DNA from: an uncultured Clostridia bacterium
Lineage (GTDB): Bacteria > Bacillota > Clostridia > Christensenellales > CAG-314
NCBI GenBank assembly: GCA_934281515.1
Contig: CAKQXG010000051.1
Span: forward strand, 1 to 12,732
Reading direction: 5' to 3'
Length of the DNA: 12,732 bases
Below the pieces are notes generated by a model. It did no database searches. It saw nothing but the letters and a program-made list of their open reading frames with translations, and was not told the DNA's origin. Of this stretch, positions 1 to 5,286 are shown in pieces (the stretch's first letter is position 1; each line of letters starts with the position of its first letter). The translations under genes were made by a program, and so were the position numbers.

Positions 1-1
1 G

Positions 2-622
2 TACTACTGGAGCGACGGCGACTGGTTCGAGGGCGAGTACCGCAACGACAAACGTCATGGACTGGGCGTGTACCACTTTGCCAACGGCGCGTGGGATTTC
101 AGTCGCTACACCGAAGGCAATGAAGAAACATTGCTGTCATCTGCCGATATTGACGCCGCAGTACGCTCCTCCGGTGCGGAGCACATCGACTACAATGACG
201 GCAAGTACATCGGGCAGGTGAGTAACAACGGCACTCGTTACACTGCCAACGGACTCGGCAAGTTCAGCGGTCCTCACGGCATGACGTTGGAGGGTGGCTT
301 TGTCAACGATATCAACAGCGGATACACCAAGATTTCCTTTGAAAACGGAACGGTAATCTACTGTTGCCGACGCAACGGCACCTTTGACGGAGATACGCTA
401 AGCATCAGCCCCGAAGGCATTGTTTACGTCGGACCGATGGAAAACAATGGCGAGCATAGAGGCTATGCGCGTTGTTACTACAAGGACGGATCGTGGTTCG
501 AGGGCGAATTGGTCAATGGCGTTCGTAGCGGACGCGGTACAGTCTACTTTGCCGAAGGCGGCTGGATAACGGGCATATTCCAGGACAACAAACTTGCCCG
601 CAAGGAAAAGAGTTCGGACTAG
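2..622 (+). CDS. MORN-repeat protein, C-terminal part (5' end outside window)
   Basis: The reading frame is open from base 2 and ends at TAG 620-622, so the gene starts before the window. About 206 residues are visible. It opens inside a MORN repeat (motif WFEGEYRNDKRHGLG) and continues through a non-MORN segment containing ETLLSSADID. It then has degenerate MORN units and ends with a clean one (WFEGELVNGVRSGRGTVYF) and the tail SSD. The same order, including the LLS segment and a terminal SD, is found in the genes at 3983-5248 and 5287-6579, so this is a paralogue. MORN repeats form extended beta-hairpin arrays and bind lipid or protein in eukaryotes; their bacterial role is mostly unknown, and no catalytic domain is seen here. 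A GTG at 68 could be read as a start but lies inside the conserved repeat, so it is not used. Confident on family, not on function. Confidence 0.9.
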   Translation, partial: YYWSDGDWFEGEYRNDKRHGLGVYHFANGAWDFSRYTEGNEETLLSSADIDAAVRSSGAEHIDYNDGKYIGQVSNNGTRYTANGLGKFSGPHGMTLEGGFVNDINSGYTKISFENGTVIYCCRRNGTFDGDTLSISPEGIVYVGPMENNGEHRGYARCYYKDGSWFEGELVNGVRSGRGTVYFAEGGWITGIFQDNKLARKEKSSD

Positions 623-704
623 TTTGCGTAGCGCAATCATTGCCCGTAGGCGGACAACTCGGCGTGCAATGCAACAATACGCACAACAACTGTCAATAAA
701 AACA

Positions 705-750
705 AACAACGCATCGCAAATTTACCTTCGCGGTGCGTTGTTGTATTTTA
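705..750. terminator. Bidirectional intrinsic terminator between convergent genes
   Basis: The arms 705-717 and 730-742 pair over 13 bp with one G-U pair and a 12-base loop. A T-rich run follows on the plus strand (GTATTTTA, 743-750) and an A-rich run precedes the stem, which becomes a U tract on the minus strand. It sits between the MORN gene ending at 622 and the minus-strand gene ending at 805, so it can end both. Confidence 0.75.
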
Positions 751-804
751 GTTCGGTGTTTTTGACGACGTGTCAGTTGACAACTTACAGAGCCGTATAG
801 AGTT

Positions 805-2049
805 TTACTTATGTTTCAGCATTTCTTGTACTTCTGCAATTGTATACATTCCGCCCGGCTTGGAGTGTATTGCTGCATGGCAATTCGGGCAAACCGGCAC
901 AAGGTCATCAATGGTTGTTTTTCTCTCTCCGTTGGCAATCGGGTTGAGGTGGTGTACTTGTATTATGTTACCCATAGGCTTGCCGTACACTTTATCTCCG
1001 TCAAATCCGCAAACCACACATTTGCATCCCTTTAGTCGCAAAACTTCGTTGCGTAAGGCGGCGTTTCGTACGGCGGTGTGTATGGTTGCCGTTTTCTTTG
1101 TTCCTTCCGTAATTATATCGTTTACCCACATTGTGTCGGGCAATATGATTTTTGTAATTTGAGCACAGTCGTAAAATGCCTTTTCACCTATTGCAGTAAC
1201 AGGCTTGTTGTTGTATTCTGACGGTATTTCGACGGTAGTGGCTGTCCCTGTGTAGGCAACTAAGGTGCAGGAGTTTCCGATTGTTTCAAATGTGTATTCT
1301 TTGTATGGGTCGTTGACTGTCACCGAGCAGGTCGCAGAGATGTTATCAATGGAGGCTGTTACAATAGCAGTTCCGCTGCCAACGGCGGTAATATTGCCGT
1401 TGTTTACTTTAATGACATCCGAAGAAGAAGTACTCCAAATTATGTTTGTATTGGTTGCATTTTGGGGCAGTACTGTTGCAACAAGAGTGTATGTTTCACC
1501 TAGATTGAGAGTAAGAATCGAATTGTTCAGCAAAATGCTTGAAACTTTGACGGTTCTGTCGTAGTTACAAACGACACAAACGTTGCCTTCAAAAGTGTGG
1601 GGTTCTTCGCTGTCTTTTACAGTGTGATTACAAGTGGATTCGTGCCAATGGTTTGATTTGTCAAATGTCCATGCTTTATCAAATGTGTGACTGCCAAGGT
1701 CACCGTATTCGAATGTTTCTGTTCCGCTTTCTCCGCATTGACACGAAAAGTAGTACGTGGCGCGTTTGGAGCAATCTGCATCTGATGCCAAATATCGGGG
1801 CAGTATAACTTTGTTGGAGAACGAGTGTGGTAGAGTGTCCCCGTATTCGAATGTCGTAGAACCTTTTATGCCACATTCGCAAGAACGGTAGTATTTTGCC
1901 TTTTGTGTACATGTTGCCGCAGAAGCAAGGTAATCTTGACTTGCGACTTCCTGCGTAAAAGAATGTGTATGTTGTGGCATACATGCACATAACAAAAGTA
2001 ACGACATTAAAATGTTCAGACACAAAACAATAATAAGTTTTCTTTTCAT
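805..2049 (-). CDS. Surface lipoprotein with Cys modules, Ig-like domain and C-terminal HNH nuclease domain
   Basis: A 414-residue protein. Residues 1-23 are a lipoprotein signal (basic MKRK, hydrophobic core, lipobox L20-C-A-C23), so the product should be exported and lipidated. Residues 28-165 hold two HSF...YLAS...C...YY.SC.CG...TFEYGD modules and a third related C-rich stretch (NHWHESTC...CVVC). Residues 168-246 form a bacterial Ig-like (Big_2) domain (LNLGETYTLVATVLPQNAT, TAVGSGTAIVT). Residues 272-306 match the start of a BspA-type leucine-rich repeat (VTAIGEKAFYDCAQITKIILPD), which breaks off. Residues from about 307 match an HNH domain: C344-x2-C347, HH 366-367, C387-P-N-C390-H and H395. 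HNH domains are normally cytoplasmic DNases, so the pairing is odd. ATG 2049 follows ACGGAG with an 8-base gap. A TATACT -10-like box lies at about 2071-2076. Domains are confident; whether the fusion is functional is unknown. Confidence 0.85.
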   Translation of the reverse strand: MKRKLIIVLCLNILMSLLLLCACMPQHTHSFTQEVASQDYLASAATCTQKAKYYRSCECGIKGSTTFEYGDTLPHSFSNKVILPRYLASDADCSKRATYYFSCQCGESGTETFEYGDLGSHTFDKAWTFDKSNHWHESTCNHTVKDSEEPHTFEGNVCVVCNYDRTVKVSSILLNNSILTLNLGETYTLVATVLPQNATNTNIIWSTSSSDVIKVNNGNITAVGSGTAIVTASIDNISATCSVTVNDPYKEYTFETIGNSCTLVAYTGTATTVEIPSEYNNKPVTAIGEKAFYDCAQITKIILPDTMWVNDIITEGTKKTATIHTAVRNAALRNEVLRLKGCKCVVCGFDGDKVYGKPMGNIIQVHHLNPIANGERKTTIDDLVPVCPNCHAAIHSKPGGMYTIAEVQEMLKHK

Positions 2050-2116
2050 TTCATTTTCTCCGTAAATTTAGTATACTTGTATTGATTTTTAACCTGGTTT
2101 GTATGTTACAAAAAAG

Positions 2117-2455
2117 ATTGTCGTACAGGCGTGCGCGGCACTCGGCTACGTTGTCTGTAAGGATGTCCACGCCGTACATGCTACTGATTGCCGGCACCTA
2201 ATATCGCTCGAAGTCGTACGGGTTGCTTTTGTACAGCTTGCGTACGGTTGCAAGTTTGCGATTGGCAATTTCCGCAAGAAAGTTGCCGTTGCCGCATGCA
2301 GGCTCAAGAAAGCGGCTGTCGATACGGTCACATTCTTGCGCAACAAGGTCGCACATGGCTTTTACTTCGCGTTCGGCGGTAAAGACTTCGCCGTGGGCGG
2401 CTACACGTTGGTTGGATTTTACTTGGGTTGATTTTGTTGTAGTTTGCGGTTGCAT
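2117..2455 (-). pseudogene. Broken N6-adenine DNA methyltransferase, N-terminal remnant
   Basis: Reading from ATG 2455 (MQPQTTTKSTQV), the protein has the N-terminal signature of class-I N6-adenine methyltransferases: QRVAAHGEVFTAEREV, then motif I as EPACGNGNFLAEI (SAM binding). An in-frame TAG at 2198-2200 stops it after DFERY. The same frame continues with family-like sequence (VPAISSMYGVDIL, then DNVAECRARLYDN) down to about 2117, so the stop interrupts a real gene. Beyond that point similarity ends, and the catalytic (N/D)PP(Y/F) motif IV and the rest of the enzyme are missing; the lipoprotein promoter and gene lie there instead. The first ATG at 2497 would place the start inside the operator palindromes and upstream of the predicted transcription start, so 2455 is preferred. 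It has a consensus promoter but no Shine-Dalgarno sequence. Inactive as a methylase. Confidence 0.85.
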
Positions 2456-2461
2456 ACATAT

Positions 2462-2490
2462 ATTATATGTGCATTGCACATATTTGTCAA
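2462..2490 (-). promoter_or_regulatory. Consensus promoter of the methyltransferase remnant
   Basis: On the minus strand TTGACA (2490-2485), a 17-base spacer and TATAAT (2467-2462) match the sigma-A consensus at all 12 positions. The ATG at 2455 is only six bases past the -10 box and has no Shine-Dalgarno sequence, so the transcript would be leaderless or nearly so. Confidence 0.8.
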
Positions 2491-2505
2491 TGTGCAATGC
2501 ACATT
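2465..2505. promoter_or_regulatory. Two palindromic operators between divergent genes
   Basis: ATGTGCATTGCACAT (2467-2481) and ATGTGCAATGCACAT (2490-2504) are odd palindromes with perfect 7-bp arms, each extending further outward (to 2465-2483 and 2489-2505). They are reverse complements of each other and their centres are 23 bp apart. The first fills the spacer of the minus-strand promoter and the second the spacer of the plus-strand promoter. The likely ligand is the XRE-family protein encoded at 2524; that is inference from position. Confidence 0.75.
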
Positions 2506-2512
2506 TTTGATA
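2484..2512 (+). promoter_or_regulatory. Promoter of the XRE-family regulator
   Basis: TTGTCA (2484-2489), 17 bases, then TTGATA (2507-2512). Its -35 overlaps the -35 of the opposite promoter. The -10 box is weak; TAAAAT at 2511-2516 would be a better hexamer but gives a 21-base spacer. The expected start of transcription is only a few bases before ATG 2524. Confidence 0.45.
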
Positions 2513-2523
2513 AAATAAAACCG

Positions 2524-2736
2524 ATGAACTACGGAAAATTTTTCAAAAAGGCGCGTAATGATAGTGGTTTTACGCAAAAATATGTTGCCGACAAGTTGCA
2601 GATTCGCCAATCCAACGTCAGCGATTGGGAAAACGACATTTCTCGCCCGGAGTACGAAAAGTTGATTGAGCTGTCCCGATTGTACAATGTAAGTATTTAT
2701 GATTTGTTGGGGGTTCCCGAAGAGGAGCGATTTTGA
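2524..2736 (+). CDS. XRE/Cro-type HTH regulator, controller-protein-like
   Basis: A 70-residue protein starting MNYGKFFKKAR. Residues 6-63 form one helix-turn-helix domain of the Cro/C1 type: FTQKYVADKLQIRQSNVSDWEN with the recognition helix near residues 28-37, then the LSRLYNVSIYDLLG tail helix. Its size and position, divergent from a DNA methyltransferase and facing two palindromes, match controller (C) proteins of restriction-modification systems, which bind such sites to time M and R expression. The ATG at 2524 is chosen because the domain starts here; a longer frame from 2467 runs through the operators. No Shine-Dalgarno sequence precedes it. The frame ends UUU-UGA-C after an AGGAG motif, and an open +1 frame follows (see 2735-2875), so the full product may be 116 residues. 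A phage-type repressor is an alternative reading. Confidence 0.85.
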   Translation: MNYGKFFKKARNDSGFTQKYVADKLQIRQSNVSDWENDISRPEYEKLIELSRLYNVSIYDLLGVPEEERF

Positions 2737-2875
2737 CAAGCGCAAGGTAGTGCGCAAAAAACTCGGCGATATGTACATGTGTAAGCAATTGGGCAAAACG
2801 ATTGCCGAGTTGAAAACAATGTCTGTCGAAGATAAACGAGTTTTTGTCCGATGGATAGAGCATTTGATAAAGTAA
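2735..2875 (+). other. +1-frame extension of the HTH gene (frameshift product or broken 3' half)
   Basis: Directly after the TGA of the regulator, the +1 frame is open for 46 codons (DKRKVVRKKLG ... VRWIEHLIK) to TAA 2873-2875. It has no ribosome site of its own. The only ATG close upstream in this frame (2699) lies inside the HTH gene; an internal one at 2771 would give a peptide of about 34 residues. The content is charged and helical, with normal-looking codons, and reads as the natural C-terminal end of the regulator. The joint is gag-gag-cga-TTT-TGA-C: removing or skipping one T fuses the frames into a 116-residue protein. Either a programmed +1 shift or a one-base insertion explains it. 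Confidence 0.6.
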
Positions 2876-2896
2876 CTTCACCTCACCATACGAAAA

Positions 2897-2946
2897 CAAA
2901 CCAAGCCACGGATGCAACCGCATTGCCGTGGCTTTTTGATTGGGTT
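2897..2946 (+). repeat. 50-bp hairpin repeat, copy 1 (also acts as terminator)
   Basis: Stem AAGCCACGG (2903-2911) with CCGTGGCTT (2926-2934), an inner ATGC/GCAT pair, then TTT. Copy 2 at 6666-6715 is identical at 48 of 50 positions; the two differences are adjacent and in the loop. It lies 21 bases after the +1-frame stop at 2875, so it can terminate the regulator transcript. The boundaries are sharp and the flanks unrelated, which suggests a mobile REP/MITE-like unit. Confidence 0.8.
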
Positions 2947-3024
2947 GTGGCACACAAATTGCCGCTCTGTGGGTGGGTTGTCAAATAATTGTCAAAAAAC
3001 GGCGCCAAAAGTTTACAAAAAGTG

Positions 3025-3053
3025 TTTACAAAATCGGTAAACCGATGTATAAT
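3025..3053 (+). promoter_or_regulatory. Promoter of the MORN gene cluster, with a palindrome in the spacer
   Basis: TTTACA (3025-3030), a 17-base spacer and TATAAT (3048-3053). The spacer holds the palindrome ATCGGTAAACCGAT (3033-3046), 6-bp arms around AA, a good site for a repressor. Just upstream are two GTTTACAAAA copies 13 bp apart (3011-3020, 3024-3033) and two TTGTCAAA copies (2978-2985, 2989-2996). The first MORN start codon is 55 bases past the -10 box. Confidence 0.8.
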
Positions 3054-3108
3054 AAAGCTATACGCTACCAAAGGATTGTGTAGTACTACTTTATACGGAG
3101 AATTTTGT

Positions 3109-3963
3109 ATGCCAAGAAAAGATTACAGCAACGCTTGTTACTACATCGGGGATTTGAGTGTCGACGGCAAACGGCATGGCAAGGGTACCTTCTACTGGAA
3201 CAGTGGTGGACGCTACGAAGGCGACTGGTACAATGATGAGATGCACGGTCAAGGCATATATTACAACGGTAAAGGTGGTCGGTACGAAGGTGCTTTTGAA
3301 CACGGCAAGTATAACGGTAAAGGTACTTACTACTATGACGATGGCGATAAGTATGTAGGTGATTTTGTCAACGGAGAACGTCACGGCGTAGGTAAGTTTT
3401 ACTATGCCGACGGTAATTGGTACCAAGGTGATTTTAAACACGGCGAGTTTAACGGTAAAGGCACATACCGTGATATTATCGGTGACTACAAGTATGTAGG
3501 TGACTTTGTCAATGGCGAAATGACCGGCAAAGGAACCTACTACGATACTTTGGACGACGACAAGTATATTGGCGACTTTGTCAACGGAGAACGTCACGGA
3601 ACGGGCAAACTCTACTATGCCGACGGTAGTTGGTATGAAGGCGGATTTAAGCACGACAAATGCGACGGCTTCGGCATTTATTGCGAACCAGACGTTGAGC
3701 GCTACGAAGGCAATTGGGCCAACGGTGTACGTACCGGCAATGGGACGATCTACTATGCCGGTGGCGACAAGTACGTAGGTAATTTCGCAAATGACGACCT
3801 TAGCGGTACAGGCACCTACTACTATGCAAACGGCGATTGGTACGAAGGTGATTGGGCAGGCGGCGTGCGTAGCGGTTACGGCACATACCATTATGCCGAC
3901 GGTACATGGGAGTACGGCGAGTACAAAGACGATCAATGCGTGCGCGTGCTACGTCGAGGATAA
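3109..3963 (+). CDS. MORN-repeat protein, short paralogue (11 repeats and a partial one)
   Basis: A 284-residue protein made almost wholly of 23-24-residue MORN units, from YYIGDLSVDG (residue 11) to a partial unit WEYGEYKDDQC at the end. Typical units are KYVGDFVNGERHGVGKFYYADGN and WYEGDWAGGVRSGYGTYHYADGT. Unit 5 (DIIGDY) and unit 6 (DTLDDD) carry altered turns. There is no signal peptide, membrane segment or catalytic domain. The start at ATG 3109 is fixed by GGAG at 3097-3100 and by the block MPRKDYSN, shared with the next two genes; the in-frame ATG at 2989 lies upstream of the promoter. The next gene begins 19 bases after the stop. It lacks the Ser/Gly linker and the LLS segment found in its long paralogues. 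Bacterial MORN proteins have no settled function; surface, membrane or scaffold roles are guesses. Confidence 0.92.
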   Translation: MPRKDYSNACYYIGDLSVDGKRHGKGTFYWNSGGRYEGDWYNDEMHGQGIYYNGKGGRYEGAFEHGKYNGKGTYYYDDGDKYVGDFVNGERHGVGKFYYADGNWYQGDFKHGEFNGKGTYRDIIGDYKYVGDFVNGEMTGKGTYYDTLDDDKYIGDFVNGERHGTGKLYYADGSWYEGGFKHDKCDGFGIYCEPDVERYEGNWANGVRTGNGTIYYAGGDKYVGNFANDDLSGTGTYYYANGDWYEGDWAGGVRSGYGTYHYADGTWEYGEYKDDQCVRVLRRG

Positions 3964-3982
3964 GAAGTTCAGGGAGAATCAT

Positions 3983-5248
3983 ATGTCAAGAAAAGATTAC
4001 AGCAACGGTTATTACATCGGGGATTTGAGCGCCGACGGTCAAAAGCATGGTCACGGTACGTACTACTGGAACGATGGTTCGCGTTACGAAGGAGAGTACA
4101 AAAACGACAAACGTAACGGCTACGGCACGTATACTTTCCCGAGCGGTGCCAAGTACGTAGGCTACTTTGTCGACGGTGACTTCCACGGTCACGGCAAGTA
4201 CTACTGGGCGGATGGCGATTGGTTCGAGGGAGAGTACCGCAACGACAAGAGTAACGGACGCGGCACGTACCACTTTGCCAATGGTAGTTGGGAAGAAGGC
4301 GACTACGTTGACGACGAATGCGTCAAAGTGATTGCTAAAGGTGACGCTAACAGCAGTTCGACAGCAAAAAGTGGCTCAATAAGCAGTGGTTCGGGTAGCA
4401 ATTCGACTAGCGGCGATGTAAAGACCTTTAGCAACAGCTACGGCACCTACACGGGCGCAGTCAACGGTAAAGGCAACCCCCACGGCAAGGGCGTGTTCAA
4501 GTTTAACAACGGCGAACGTTACGAGGGCTACTACCGCAACGGCAAGCGTAATGGTTTTGGCACCTACTACTTTGCCAACGGAGCCAAGTACGTCGGAAGT
4601 TTTCAAAACGGCGAATTCCACGGCTTTGGCAGGTACTATTGGGACACAGGCGATTGGTTCGAGGGTGAGTACCGCAACGACAAACCCCATGGACTAGGGG
4701 TGCAGCATTCTTCCGACGGCGATTGGGACTTCGTCCTATGTATGGGCGATAACATGGAAACTTTGTTGTCATCCAACAACTTCAGACACCTCGATTTGAC
4801 CGGACAAAAGAAACTGACGTTGGAAAAAGGGTTGTATGTAGGAGAAACAACATATTATTGCGGAAAATACGCTCCTCATGGTTACGGCAGAGTTGTATAT
4901 AACGGAGGCGTATTGTCGGAGGCGCATTTTGTTTACGGACAGTTGGACGGATGTTGCAGATATGTCTATCCCGACGACCGCGTGCTGTTTTGCAAGTACA
5001 GCAAAGACGAGGTTGAAGGACTTGTTTATACCGTATCTCCCACCAAAACCGTATACGTAGGCGAAACTTGCAACACCAGGGCCGATGGCATGGGTAGTAG
5101 CTACTATCTTGACGGAACGTGGTACGAAGGCGAATTTGTAAACGGAAAGATGGACGGTCGGGGCACGTATTACTTTGAAAACGGAACTTGGACGAGAGGT
5201 ACGTTTAAGGGCGAAAAAGTTGTAAATGTAGAAGCAAGATCCGACTAG
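3983..5248 (+). CDS. MORN-repeat protein, long paralogue
   Basis: A 421-residue protein. Residues 10-115 are four MORN units after MSRKDYSNG. Residues 118-150 are a low-complexity Ser/Gly/Thr linker. Residues 154-250 are a second MORN block (YTGAVNGKGNPHGKGVF ... WFEGEYRNDKPHGLG). Residues 255-280 are a non-MORN segment with ETLLSSNNF. Residues 284-421 are degenerate MORN units with added Cys (CC at 324-325), then one clean unit (WYEGEFVNGKMDGRGTYYF) and the tail ARSD. Start ATG 3983 follows AGGGAG (3971-3976) and matches the start block of both neighbours. It is 19 bases after the previous stop, so it is co-transcribed. The layout equals that of 5287-6579. Function unknown; no export signal is seen. 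Confidence 0.92.
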   Translation: MSRKDYSNGYYIGDLSADGQKHGHGTYYWNDGSRYEGEYKNDKRNGYGTYTFPSGAKYVGYFVDGDFHGHGKYYWADGDWFEGEYRNDKSNGRGTYHFANGSWEEGDYVDDECVKVIAKGDANSSSTAKSGSISSGSGSNSTSGDVKTFSNSYGTYTGAVNGKGNPHGKGVFKFNNGERYEGYYRNGKRNGFGTYYFANGAKYVGSFQNGEFHGFGRYYWDTGDWFEGEYRNDKPHGLGVQHSSDGDWDFVLCMGDNMETLLSSNNFRHLDLTGQKKLTLEKGLYVGETTYYCGKYAPHGYGRVVYNGGVLSEAHFVYGQLDGCCRYVYPDDRVLFCKYSKDEVEGLVYTVSPTKTVYVGETCNTRADGMGSSYYLDGTWYEGEFVNGKMDGRGTYYFENGTWTRGTFKGEKVVNVEARSD

Positions 5249-5286
5249 CCAATGCAACGCAAAGTGTTTAGTTTATGGAGAATCGT

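Noticed and set aside
770..1564. Plus-strand open frames inside the lipoprotein-HNH gene
   Set aside because: They carry no domain and oppose a gene with signal peptide, Ig-like and HNH motifs.
2467..2523. Upstream start for the HTH regulator at ATG 2467
   Set aside because: It would translate the operator palindromes and start upstream of the promoter -10 box; the domain begins at 2524.
3091..3936. 281-residue open frame on the minus strand opposite the short MORN gene
   Set aside because: It is a shadow of the repeated MORN codons (GGC, TAC, GAC); it reads as Val/Ile/Ala-rich repeats with no domain, and the plus frame has ribosome site, promoter and family match.
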